Shown here in pieces: positions 6,417-13,956 of a stretch of 17,856 nucleotides of DNA (position 1 is its first letter; every line of letters starts with the position of its first letter). The translations under genes were made by a program, and so were the position numbers. The stretch spans positions 1-17,856 of the forward strand of contig CAYJIH010000038.1 of NCBI GenBank assembly GCA_964370195.1. Reading direction: 5' to 3'. The notes below the pieces were generated by a model, which was given only the letters and a program-made list of their open reading frames with translations, did no database searches and was not told where the DNA came from. Source of the DNA: JAAYCI01 sp964370195. GTDB taxonomy: Bacteria > Bacillota > Clostridia > Oscillospirales > Ruminococcaceae.

Positions 6417-8036
6417 ATGAACGTAGTACTCGTCAGCATCAATTCAAAATACATTCATTCTTCTTTGGCGGTGTGGTATTTAAAAGCAGCGGCGCAGCAC
6501 TGTGCTAAGATTAGTGTAATTGAAAGCACAATCAAGGCCGATGCAACAGCATTGCTACGTGAAATTACAGAAAAAGATGCCGATCTCGTTGCCTTTTCGT
6601 GTTATATTTGGAACATCGAGTACATCAAAAAATTGCTGCCTTTGCTGAAAAAGGAAAGGCCACGGCAAAAAATCTTACTGGGCGGCCCGGAAGTAAGTTA
6701 TTGTGTCGAAGCTGTGTTTTTAAGGCTTCCAATGGTGGATTACATCATTAGTGGGGAAGGGGAGGAACCGTTTTTCCATTTGTTACAAGGGCTCTCTGAG
6801 AAGGAAAAAGGGTTTGAAGTGGGTGGGCTGTGCACAAAAGAGCGTATTGTTGCCCCCTATCTTTCGAAAAAACAGCCGGCCTCACCGTACACAGACGAAT
6901 ATTTTAGTACTTTGCATGGGCGCATCGCCTATATAGAAACAAGCCGTGGATGCCCTTATTCTTGTACATATTGCCTTTCCGGACGTATGGGTGGTGTGCG
7001 TTTTTTTGAGCTAGAGCGTGTAAAAACACAGCTGAATCTTTTGGCGGCTTCCGGAACACAAACCATTAAATTTGTGGATAGAACATTTAATTGCAATGAG
7101 AAACATGCGCTTGCAATTATGCGGCATATACTTTCGAAAAACACATCATATCGTGGTGTTTGCTACCATTTTGAAGTGGCGGGCGACATTATGACACAGG
7201 AGCTTATTTCTGTGTTTCAAGAGGCGCCCAAAGGGTTGTTTCAAATTGAGGTGGGTGTGCAAAGTTTTAATGAGGATACACTGTGTGCTGTGAAGCGCAA
7301 AACAGACTTGAATAAGGTGGTTTCCAATTTACAGGCCATCCTTGAAAAAGGAAATGTGCACGTTCATATGGATTTAATTGCCGGGTTGCCGTATGAAGAT
7401 TTTGCCAGTTTTAAGCAAGGGTTTAATCAGCTTTTTGCCCTTCATCCACATCAGTTGCAACTTGGGTTTTTAAAGCGGTTGTACGGCAGCCAGATTGAGA
7501 ATGAGGACGTGGGTGAATTTTCTGAGACAGCACCGTATCAGGTGGTGTCTACCCCTTGGATGTGTGAAGACGACCTTTTAAAGTTGCAGGCAGTGGAAGA
7601 TGCCGTTGATCGTTTGTATAATTCTGGCCGGTTCAAACTGCTTGTTTTGGCTACGATAGAAGCCGGTGCCAGCGCATTTGATTTGTTTTTAGATTTTGGG
7701 CTAAAAAACCAAGTTACACATGGAGAGCCTTTGGAAGATTATGCGGAAAAAGTATTATCGTATTTTTCGGGCAAGTTGGGCAGTGTTAGAACAAAAGATT
7801 TGATGCGTGAACAATGGTTGAAGGTGAACTCGTCGGGAACGATGCTGCGCTGCTTAAAAGACACAAGTAAAAAAGGGCTACTTAAAAAAATAGATAAGGT
7901 AGACCCACGAAAAAAAGGTGTAAAACGTGCGGTTTCCGTTTTGTATGGTACAAAAGAACTTATATATGTTGATTACTGCCAACAAGACGTGGTGTTAAAA
8001 GAGTATCCTGCTAAAAAAATCTCGTGGGAAGAATAA
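6417..8036 (+). CDS. B12-binding domain radical SAM protein (DUF4080 type)
   Basis: A 539-aa putative cobalamin-dependent radical SAM enzyme; the reaction and substrate are unknown. The N-terminal ~130 residues resemble a B12-binding Rossmann domain (MNVVLVSINSKYIHSSLAVW, ILLGGPEVSY, DYIISGEGEEPF), without the classical DxHxxG ligand motif. The radical SAM core begins at IETSRGCPYSCTYC, whose Cys179, Cys183 and Cys186 form the CxxxCxxC cluster motif that binds 4Fe-4S and S-adenosylmethionine. GVQSFNEDTL and MDLIAGLPYEDF are standard later core motifs. The C-terminal ~180 residues fit the DUF4080 extension. AAAGGG 6 nt before the ATG at 6417 decides the start. It lies 76 bp behind the RHH gene without a clear promoter, so it may be read from the SPFH operon. 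Confidence 0.88.
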   Translation: MNVVLVSINSKYIHSSLAVWYLKAAAQHCAKISVIESTIKADATALLREITEKDADLVAFSCYIWNIEYIKKLLPLLKKERPRQKILLGGPEVSYCVEAVFLRLPMVDYIISGEGEEPFFHLLQGLSEKEKGFEVGGLCTKERIVAPYLSKKQPASPYTDEYFSTLHGRIAYIETSRGCPYSCTYCLSGRMGGVRFFELERVKTQLNLLAASGTQTIKFVDRTFNCNEKHALAIMRHILSKNTSYRGVCYHFEVAGDIMTQELISVFQEAPKGLFQIEVGVQSFNEDTLCAVKRKTDLNKVVSNLQAILEKGNVHVHMDLIAGLPYEDFASFKQGFNQLFALHPHQLQLGFLKRLYGSQIENEDVGEFSETAPYQVVSTPWMCEDDLLKLQAVEDAVDRLYNSGRFKLLVLATIEAGASAFDLFLDFGLKNQVTHGEPLEDYAEKVLSYFSGKLGSVRTKDLMREQWLKVNSSGTMLRCLKDTSKKGLLKKIDKVDPRKKGVKRAVSVLYGTKELIYVDYCQQDVVLKEYPAKKISWEE

Positions 8037-8062
8037 GCGGTGCCTTTTAAAAAATGCATTTT

Positions 8063-8104
8063 GCAAAGAGCCAATTGTATCAGCGGATACAATTGGCTCT
8101 TTGC
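8063..8104 (+). terminator. Long hairpin after the radical SAM gene, probable terminator
   Basis: A perfect 19-bp stem (8063-8081 with 8086-8104) with a 4-nt AGCG loop lies 26 bp past the stop codon. The 3' arm ends CTCTTTGC and is followed by TTAAG, so the U-run is poor and partly inside the stem. It still most likely ends the transcript or protects its 3' end. Confidence 0.65.
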
Positions 8105-8259
8105 TTAAGATGAAATTTTTGCTGTAAAATGGGTTAAGGCGGAATATATTGATTAAAGCAAGAAGCGAATAAAAATACAAACTATTGTTCCATAGTGCAC
8201 ATGGTAGCGTTATTATCACAAGGTTTGCTGTAAATCGTTTTTATTTTTCTTTTTTACTT

Positions 8260-8314
8260 TGTGATGAAACAACGCGGTGTTCACTCATTGTTTCATCACA
8301 TTTATGTGTATGAT
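8260..8314 (+). promoter_or_regulatory. Inverted repeat and candidate promoter of the two-component operon
   Basis: TGTGATGAAACAA (8260-8272) is repeated in perfect inversion at 8288-8300, 15 bp apart. A second small palindrome, CACAT-TT-ATGTG, follows at 8297-8308. TATGAT (8309-8314) is a good -10 element; the -35 is weak (TTGTTT at 8288-8293, 15-bp spacing). The repeat overlaps the promoter and no U-run follows it on either strand, which favours an operator over a terminator. The rest of 8105-8259 holds nothing I can name. Confidence 0.5.
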
Positions 8315-8342
8315 AAAAAGAAACATTTTATGGAGGTAACAC

Positions 8343-9035
8343 ATGGTTGGTTCGAAACGTTGTATTTTGGTGGTGGATGATGAGCCAAAAATGATTCGCG
8401 CTATACAAGATTTTTTAAATGTACATGAATTTGTAGTGATACCCGCTTTTAACGGGCAAGAAGCGCTAGATGTTTATTATGAGCATAATGCCGATATTGA
8501 CCTTGTGTTATTGGATGTTATGATGCCCATATACAATGGGTATGAGGTGCTGGAAGATATTCGTAGAAACCATTCATTAACGCCGGTTATTTTACTAACA
8601 GCCCGTGGTGAAGAATATGATCAAGTGAAAGGTTTCCAGGCGGGAGCTGATGATTATATTACAAAGCCGTTTTCACCGTCATTGCTTTTGGCACGCATAG
8701 AGTCGCTTTTGCGTCGTGTGGGAAAAACAACACATGGAGAGCTGGTGCGTGGCAGAATTGTGCTAAACACAACAAATCGCAGTGTAAGCTGCAGCGGCAA
8801 CCCGATACAACTTACAAAACGAGAGTTTGAATTGTTATTCTTTTTTCTTTCAAATCCCTCGCTTATTTTTACACGAGACCAAATTTTAAACAGTGTATGG
8901 GGCTATGATTTTGAAGGCGATAGCCGTACAGTGGATACCCATGTAAAGCAGCTTCGTGTAAAATTACAAGAAGATGCATGCTACATCAAAACGGTACACC
9001 GCATAGGATATCAATTTGAGGTGCCTAATGAATAG
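8343..9035 (+). CDS. OmpR/PhoB-family response regulator
   Basis: A 230-aa DNA-binding response regulator, activated by phosphoryl transfer from the kinase encoded next. The receiver domain (about 6-122) has the acidic pair Asp12-Asp13 in VVDDEP, phospho-acceptor Asp58 in VLLDVMMP, Thr86 in LLTARGE and Lys108 in ITKPFSP, so all catalytic residues are present. The C-terminal winged helix (about 132-228) shows IQLTKREFELLFFF, the recognition region SRTVDTHVKQLRVKL, and the wing KTVHRIGYQFE. ATG 8343 has GGAGG 6 nt upstream. The stop overlaps the kinase start by 8 bp. The signal and regulon are unknown; no target gene is evident beside it. Confidence 0.95.
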   Translation: MVGSKRCILVVDDEPKMIRAIQDFLNVHEFVVIPAFNGQEALDVYYEHNADIDLVLLDVMMPIYNGYEVLEDIRRNHSLTPVILLTARGEEYDQVKGFQAGADDYITKPFSPSLLLARIESLLRRVGKTTHGELVRGRIVLNTTNRSVSCSGNPIQLTKREFELLFFFLSNPSLIFTRDQILNSVWGYDFEGDSRTVDTHVKQLRVKLQEDACYIKTVHRIGYQFEVPNE

Positions 9036-10503
9036 GCTTTCGTTACAAAGCAAACTGGTGTTGTCTTTTTCTGTTTTGCTTTTGATTCTTTTACTGGGGC
9101 AGCTTGTTTTTAATTTGTTTTTTGCCACAGATTATTATAGCTATAAAACTTCCCAAGTGATGATGGAAGCGGCAGAAGAAATTGAACTTCATTACAGCGG
9201 CACTGCAGAAAGTATCGAAGAAGTTGCGAAATTTTATGAAGACCATTATAATTTGGACATCAAAATTTACGCCGAAGATGACGCAACAATTTATGCAACC
9301 TCCAATCGTTTTCGGCAGCATTTTGGTGGAGAAGCGCCACCCACACCACCAGGCCCGCGTACACAGGAGGAACAACTCGACTCTGTTTCCACGCCGATGA
9401 TTGTGCAAACAGATGAAAGAGACCAAGGTAATATTCTTGCCTTGCATCTTTTGGAAACCTTTTCCTACAATGCAGAGCCGGTTTATATCACCATGAACTT
9501 AACAATGAGCTCGATTGAGAACAGCGTGAGTTTATTAACAGGCGTTAGCACCGTTATCACCGGGGTTATTTTGCTTTTGGGTTTGATTCTTTTTATTTTC
9601 CTTTCGAAAGCCATTACAAAGCCCATTGGTGAAATTCAAAAAACGGCTTTGCGTATTACGCAGTTGGATTTTTCTGCTAAGGTAAAGGAAACACAGTTCT
9701 CGCCGGAATTATCTTCTTTGGCGCAAAGTGTGAATTTAATGTCATTCCAGCTTGAGCATGTTATTCAAGAGCTAAACGAGGCCAATGAACAACTGAAAAA
9801 GGATATTGCCTCTCAAAAAGAATTGGAACAGATGCGCCGCGAATTTGTGGCCAATGTATCTCACGAGATGAAAACACCGCTAGCCCTTTTACAAATTTAT
9901 GCAGACAATTTAAAAAACAACATTGACAGTATTGATAAAGATGAGTATTGTCAAGTGATTTTGCAAGAAAGCGAGCACCTTAGTGACATGGTAAGCACCA
10001 TGCTCGATACTTCCGCACTGGAAAATAGGTTGGTTCAACTGGAAAAACGTCCACTTTGCTTTTCTGCCCTTTGCCAGGAATACCTGGATAAGGTGAAGCC
10101 TTTAACCGATGAACACGTGTTTTCTCAGAATATTCAAAGTGATATTTGGGTGTACGGCAGTGCAAGCCACTTGCAGCAGGCAATAAAAAATTACTTGAAC
10201 AATGCCTTAGAGCACACAAAAAAAGGCCAAAGAATTCAAGTGCAACTTGTGCAAGAAAAAAGCTGTGCCGTTTTTTCGGTTTATAATGAAGGAAGCGGTG
10301 TGGAAAAAGAGGACATTCAGCAAATTTGGAGCAGTTTTTATCGTTCCGATAAAGCACGCGTGCACAGTGACGGGAACGTAGGTATGGGCCTTTACATTGT
10401 AAAAACCATCATAGAAGAGCACGCAGGCCAGTGCAGTGTGCAAAATTGCGAAAGCGGCGTAATATTTTCGTTCACACTTCCCATTTCAAACGAATCATTT
10501 TAG
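9028..10503 (+). CDS. Membrane sensor histidine kinase
   Basis: A 491-aa sensor kinase partnered with the response regulator just upstream. TM1 lies at about 9-32, an extracellular sensor region at about 33-168 with a proline-rich spot (EAPPTPPGP, 102-110), and TM2 at about 171-193. HAMP follows (about 194-245), then a coiled-coil (250-272). The H-box FVANVSHEMKTPL carries phospho-accepting His279. The ATPase domain has the N-box NYLNNALEH (388-396), a G1 box reading NEGSGV in place of DxGxG, an F-box region FYRSDKAR and the G2 box GMGLYIVK. This is close to the PhoR/VanS-like class. The ATG at 9028 sits 4 nt after GAGGTG; a TTG at 9016 is in frame but precedes that site. The ligand is unknown. 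Confidence 0.95.
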   Translation: MNRLSLQSKLVLSFSVLLLILLLGQLVFNLFFATDYYSYKTSQVMMEAAEEIELHYSGTAESIEEVAKFYEDHYNLDIKIYAEDDATIYATSNRFRQHFGGEAPPTPPGPRTQEEQLDSVSTPMIVQTDERDQGNILALHLLETFSYNAEPVYITMNLTMSSIENSVSLLTGVSTVITGVILLLGLILFIFLSKAITKPIGEIQKTALRITQLDFSAKVKETQFSPELSSLAQSVNLMSFQLEHVIQELNEANEQLKKDIASQKELEQMRREFVANVSHEMKTPLALLQIYADNLKNNIDSIDKDEYCQVILQESEHLSDMVSTMLDTSALENRLVQLEKRPLCFSALCQEYLDKVKPLTDEHVFSQNIQSDIWVYGSASHLQQAIKNYLNNALEHTKKGQRIQVQLVQEKSCAVFSVYNEGSGVEKEDIQQIWSSFYRSDKARVHSDGNVGMGLYIVKTIIEEHAGQCSVQNCESGVIFSFTLPISNESF

Positions 10504-10520
10504 ATGAACTAAATTTTGGG

Positions 10521-10573
10521 GCAGTGCCTACACGCGCTGAAATGAGAGGATTGCGTATTTGTGTAGACACTGC
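10521..10573. repeat. Imperfect inverted repeat in the convergent intergenic region
   Basis: GCAGTGCCTACAC (10521-10533) and GTGTAGACACTGC (10561-10573) pair at 12 of 13 positions around 27 nt; an inner ACGC/GCGT could add pairs. As minus-strand RNA the odd pair becomes U-G, so the arms pair fully there. No U-run follows on either strand, so it is not a classic terminator. It lies between the kinase stop and the AGCS symporter stop. I see nothing else in 10504-10674. Confidence 0.45.
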
Positions 10574-10674
10574 TTACAACAACAAACATAAAACAACGAG
10601 AATTTATAATCTATCGATGAAACAGGCCCATTTAAGCCATTACATCTGTATTGCGACAAAAACTTGATTATCAT

Positions 10675-12048
10675 TTATTGATGTTTTGCCGCTTTTTGCA
10701 TTTTGTTTTCTTGGCTTTCATATTCACGAAGCAATTTGGCGGTGACGCCCGATAAGGCCAGCAGGCCTAGTAAGTTTGGAATGACCATAAATCCATTGAA
10801 CAAGTCGGACAATGTCCATACAATATCGATGTTTAACACGGAACCAACAAATACAAAGATGCAAACCAATACGGCGTATATCTTCACGGCTTTTTGGCCA
10901 AAGAGATATTGAACATTTGCCTGGCCAAAAAAGAACCAACCAACAATGGTGGAAAAGGCAAAAAATAGCATGCAAATGGCGATAAAGATATTTCCAAAAT
11001 GGCCAAATACGCTAGAGAAACCGGCCTGTGTTAAATCAATGCCTTGTAAAGAACCATCCGGTGTAAGCACCCCGGTTGATAAAATAACAAGTGCTGTGAG
11101 ATTGAGCACAACAAACGTATCGATAAAAACACCGATGACGGCCACGGCACCTTGCTGGCAAGGGTGTTTTACATTTGCTACGGCATGGGCATGTGGTGTA
11201 GAGCCCATACCGGCCTCGTTGGAAAATAATCCACGCTGTAGCCCTTTTTGGATGGCCAATTTGATGGTTGCGCCCACCACGCCACCTGCTACCGATTGTG
11301 GGCTAAATGCCCCTACAAAAATGCTGGAGATGGCCGCGGGGATATGAGCAATATTTACAAAAAGAACCACCAAAGAGCCAACGATGTAAAACAGTGCCAT
11401 AATGGGTACCACGAGTTCTGCAAAACTTGCGATGCGTTTGATACCACCAATAACAACAAAAAATGTTCCAATTGCTAAAAGAAGGCCCATCAACCAAGAG
11501 GGTGTGCCAAAGGCTATGGAAAAAGCACCGGCAATGGAGTTGGACTGCACCATATTTCCCATAAAACCAAGTGCCAAAATGATGAAAATAGCAAATGCGG
11601 CTGCTAAAATTTTCCCAAAAACGCCTTTGTAGGCTTGCCGAATATAATAAACGGAACCACCTGTTACTGTTCCGTCTTTTGCAACTTGGCGGTATTTTTG
11701 TGCCAAAGTGGCCTCGGCGTAAATGGTAGCCATGCCCAAAAGGGAAGATACCCACATCCAAAAGATTGCACCCGGCCCACCAATGGCAATGGCGTTGGCG
11801 GCACCAGCTAAGTTGCCGGTGCCCACCTGTGCCGCAATGGCTGTGCTAAGTGCTTGAAAAGATGTCATGCCACCGGCACTGTCTTTGTCGCGCTTAAGCA
11901 GTTTGCCAAATACAAGTTTAAACCCTTCGGGGAATTTTCGGATTTGCACAAAGCGTAAACGAAATGTTAAGTATAAGCCGGTTCCAATAAGCAAGAACAT
12001 CAAAATATAGTCCCACATAAAACTGTTTACAGCTAAAATCATATCCAT
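10675..12048 (-). CDS. Sodium:alanine (AGCS family) symporter
   Basis: Takes up alanine, glycine or a related amino acid with sodium across the cytoplasmic membrane. The 457-aa protein has about ten hydrophobic segments and is of normal length. AGCS hallmarks are GTGNLAGAANAIAIGGPGAIFWMW near residues 75-98, GLQRGLFSNEAGMGSTPHAHA in the middle, and a FFAFSTIVGWFFFG segment near 370. ATG 12048 has GGGGGAG 7 nt upstream; an alternative ATG two codons later is less well placed. It is transcribed alone from its own promoter (12082-12110) and converges on the kinase gene. No strong terminator is visible after its stop. The exact amino acid cannot be told from sequence. Confidence 0.93.
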   Translation of the reverse strand: MDMILAVNSFMWDYILMFLLIGTGLYLTFRLRFVQIRKFPEGFKLVFGKLLKRDKDSAGGMTSFQALSTAIAAQVGTGNLAGAANAIAIGGPGAIFWMWVSSLLGMATIYAEATLAQKYRQVAKDGTVTGGSVYYIRQAYKGVFGKILAAAFAIFIILALGFMGNMVQSNSIAGAFSIAFGTPSWLMGLLLAIGTFFVVIGGIKRIASFAELVVPIMALFYIVGSLVVLFVNIAHIPAAISSIFVGAFSPQSVAGGVVGATIKLAIQKGLQRGLFSNEAGMGSTPHAHAVANVKHPCQQGAVAVIGVFIDTFVVLNLTALVILSTGVLTPDGSLQGIDLTQAGFSSVFGHFGNIFIAICMLFFAFSTIVGWFFFGQANVQYLFGQKAVKIYAVLVCIFVFVGSVLNIDIVWTLSDLFNGFMVIPNLLGLLALSGVTAKLLREYESQENKMQKAAKHQ

Positions 12049-12081
12049 AATAAAACTCCCCCAATGTAGTTATTTATATTT

Positions 12082-12110
12082 AGTGTATATTGGAAACAGT
12101 AGTGTGTCAA
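12082..12110 (-). promoter_or_regulatory. Promoter of the AGCS symporter
   Basis: On the minus strand, TTGACA (12110-12105), a 17-bp spacer and TACACT (12087-12082); the leader to the ATG is about 30 nt. An alternative TATACA -10 with 15-bp spacing overlaps it. Confidence 0.7.
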
Positions 12111-12178
12111 TTGTTTGATAGATCCTTAAGTATTGGGACTTATTTTTATTTGAACCGCTGAACCCATCTTTAAAAATA

Positions 12179-12205
12179 GGGTGCTTGGAAAATATCCAAG
12201 CACCC
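12179..12205 (-). terminator. Distal hairpin copy with U-run (intrinsic terminator)
   Basis: An 11-bp stem, GGGTGCTTGGA with TCCAAGCACCC, around 5 nt. On the minus strand it is followed by TATTTTTA, so this copy is a working terminator for transcription from the zinc-ribbon gene. It also insulates the AGCS promoter downstream of it. Confidence 0.75.
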
Positions 12206-12346
12206 TCAGACCGTCAATAAAGCACCCATTGCGTCGTCAGACTGCAAAATGCCGTGGCAGTTACATATCACGCATATGCGCCTTTGCGGCATTTTTTGCT
12301 TCCTAGCACTTGGTACTTTCTTGCCGCTCTGTACTTTTTTGAACGC
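12206..12346 (-). mobile_element. Candidate small non-coding element between two terminator copies
   Basis: About 140 bp with no supported gene lie between two almost identical terminator hairpins. On the minus strand it ends in TTTATTGACGGTCTGA, like the sequence that abuts the terminator at the left window edge. It is structured: AAAATGCCG (12246-12254) pairs with CGGCATTTT (12287-12295), and the perfect palindrome CGCATATGCG (12271-12280) lies between them. A second TTTGCAGTCTGA occurs on the minus strand about 30 bp before the terminal one. It is read here as a small inserted element or structured RNA; neither can be decided from this window. Together with 12049-12178 and 12380-12415 it makes up the gene-free gap 12049-12415. 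Confidence 0.4.
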
Positions 12347-12379
12347 TGAGGGTGCTTGGAAAATGTCCAAGCACCCTCA
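12347..12379 (-). repeat. Proximal hairpin copy lacking a U-run
   Basis: The same hairpin as 12179-12205, with one loop difference and three extra pairs (TGAGGG...CCCTCA, 14-bp stem). It lies 37 bp past the stop of the zinc-ribbon gene. On the minus strand it is followed by GCGTTCAAAAAAG with no U-run, so alone it is a poor terminator. As a direct repeat on the minus strand the two copies share about 31 bp with one mismatch. Confidence 0.75.
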
Positions 12380-12415
12380 TGTATAAACTGTTTAAATAAG
12401 TGATAATAAATGGGT

Positions 12416-13600
12416 TTATGCTACCGGCACTTCTTGGTAAAGGTTGCCGGAAGACAAGTAATGTTCCAGTGTGGTGCCGTTAAAAACCAGTATTTCATCT
12501 GGATCTAACAAAACCTGATAAAAGTCGTAGTAGTTGCCGCTTGCATCTTCAACACGGATATCATAACTTATACCGGCTTCGTTTAAAGGAATGATAAAAT
12601 GTTCGCCGTTTGCCACCGTGCTTGCACCCAAAACATCATCGCCCCATTGCGAGTCGTCACTTTGGGAGACATATAGACGGAAAATCGTAATATCGCTATT
12701 GTTTACAATGCCCACACCACCCAGTGTTTCCAGGTTGATGGACACAGAATCTGTGGCGACGCCAGTGTCTGCATTTGTGGCCGTGCTTGTCGGTGCAGCG
12801 GGGGCATTGAGCGAGGATGTTTGAATAAGTTCGCCTGAGAGATTGTACACATCAATTGTGCCGCCGTTTGCACCTGTATAGGTAAGTGTAAATCCGGGCT
12901 CAAGTGTAATATCAAAGAAGGTATATTCAATGTCATCGTAATCGCGAAGGAGGATATCGTAAACGGATGCCCCTTGTGGCAACATGAGAGAGAATGTATC
13001 CCCACTGTTAATTACAGCGCTGCCCAATACGTCCTCTCCCCAAGAATCGTCGGTGGTTTCGGAGATATACATACGAAATACAGTTAAGTCGCTTGCATTT
13101 GTAAATGAAACTTCACCATCTGCCATGGCTGGGGCTGTGTTGGTGCTAGTGGAAGGAGCCATGCCACTGGCAGAGGTTGTATTCATGTTATCGCCCTTAC
13201 CACCAAGGAACTGGCTAACTAGAAGGATACCACCTACAACGGCAAGTAAAATAAACGCTGCAACTGCAATTAAAATGACAATAAGTGCTGTTTTCTTCTT
13301 TTTGGGTGGTGGTGTGTTGCCACCTGGCGCTTGGAAAGAATTGCCTTGTGGTGCCGGTGCCGGGCTACCTTGCGGTGCGGTGAACGAGCCGCCTTGTGGT
13401 GCCGGAGCCGGGCTGCTTTGTGGTGCGGTGAACGAGCCGGCTTGTGGTGCCGGTGCCGGGCTACCTTGCGGTGCGGTGAATGAGCCGGCTTGTGGCGTTG
13501 GGGAAGGTGGCGTTGTTTGTGTTACAGACAAGGCGCTGCCACATTCTTGGCAAAATTGCCCCCCAGGTGTATTTTCGCTTCCACATTTTTCACATTTCAT
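12416..13600 (-). CDS. Zinc-ribbon, single-TM protein with duplicated ectodomain
   Basis: A 394-aa protein of unknown function. The N-terminal zinc ribbon MKCEKCGSEN...FCQECG has Cys3, Cys6, Cys17 and Cys20. A Pro/Ala-rich linker follows with 16-residue repeats (about 38-93), then KKKK and a transmembrane helix (about 104-130). After a Ser/Thr-rich stretch come two related domains, about 163-262 and 297-390. They share a pattern of F/V-N-x-S-D-(L/I)-T-(V/I)-F-R-(M/L)-Y-(I/V)-S, then W-G-(E/D)-D-V-L-G and Y-D-I. Positive residues before the helix predict a cytoplasmic ribbon and extracellular repeats. The start at 13600 is chosen for GGAGG 10 nt upstream. It lies downstream of another envelope protein gene but behind that gene's terminator, so it is a separate unit. 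It may sense or bind something at the cell surface (inference). Confidence 0.85.
   Translation of the reverse strand: MKCEKCGSENTPGGQFCQECGSALSVTQTTPPSPTPQAGSFTAPQGSPAPAPQAGSFTAPQSSPAPAPQGGSFTAPQGSPAPAPQGNSFQAPGGNTPPPKKKKTALIVILIAVAAFILLAVVGGILLVSQFLGGKGDNMNTTSASGMAPSTSTNTAPAMADGEVSFTNASDLTVFRMYISETTDDSWGEDVLGSAVINSGDTFSLMLPQGASVYDILLRDYDDIEYTFFDITLEPGFTLTYTGANGGTIDVYNLSGELIQTSSLNAPAAPTSTATNADTGVATDSVSINLETLGGVGIVNNSDITIFRLYVSQSDDSQWGDDVLGASTVANGEHFIIPLNEAGISYDIRVEDASGNYYDFYQVLLDPDEILVFNGTTLEHYLSSGNLYQEVPVA
13346..13489 (-). repeat. 48-bp tandem repeat in the zinc-ribbon gene linker
   Basis: Three full 48-bp units encode (A/G)GSFTAPQ(G/S)SPAPAPQ, and a fourth degenerate unit (GNSFQAPGG) follows. 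The repeats form a flexible Pro/Ala linker between the zinc ribbon and the membrane helix. The copies are close enough at DNA level for length change by slippage or recombination. Confidence 0.85.
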
Positions 13601-13956
13601 TTTTTTGAATCCTCCCTGCTTTACAATTTCTGAATACGATGGATAAGAAAATAAAAATCGATTGAGCAAACGGCGTATTTTTCATGTGCTGGTGAACATA
13701 AAAAGTTGCTTTTGACCCTGAACAAAATATAATATATGAGCAATTTTTGATGATAAAATAGCATATGTAACGAAAATAGTTTCGATAACATTGTTTTTAT
13801 TATGAATTATACCGTGGATTGCATTTGAAGTCAAGACAGGTATGGGAAAAGAACAGAAAAATGCACTTCTTATTTTAGGCGTTGTATACGTCTAAAGCAA
13901 GAAGTGCATTTACGCAGTTAATATACTAAATAAAGAATAATAATTGCAAAATATAG
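13601..13956 (-). other. Gene-free region upstream of the zinc-ribbon gene
   Basis: This AT-rich stretch holds the ribosome site of the zinc-ribbon gene (GGAGG at 13611-13615) and, further right, the terminator at 13859-13911. A promoter for the zinc-ribbon gene should lie in about 13660-13830, but I see only weak candidates, such as TTATCG-N17-TATGCT on the minus strand. No gene or RNA is recognised. Confidence 0.5.
13859..13911 (-). terminator. Intrinsic terminator of the SPQTG protein gene
   Basis: AAATGCACTTCTT (13859-13871) pairs perfectly with AAGAAGTGCATTT (13899-13911). A second inner helix, TTTAGGCG with CGTCTAAA, has one G-U pair. On the minus strand it is followed by TTCTGTTCTTTT, adding to the U-rich end of the stem. 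Confidence 0.8.

Noticed and set aside
10431..10667. A 78-codon plus-strand frame over the end of the kinase gene
   Set aside because: It begins inside the kinase gene in another frame, has no ribosome site and runs through the hairpin at 10521-10573.
12984..13646. A 220-codon plus-strand frame with repeated Cys-Gly-Ala blocks
   Set aside because: It is exactly antisense to the zinc-ribbon gene. Its repeats are the complement of that gene's Pro/Ala linker, and it has no ribosome site.
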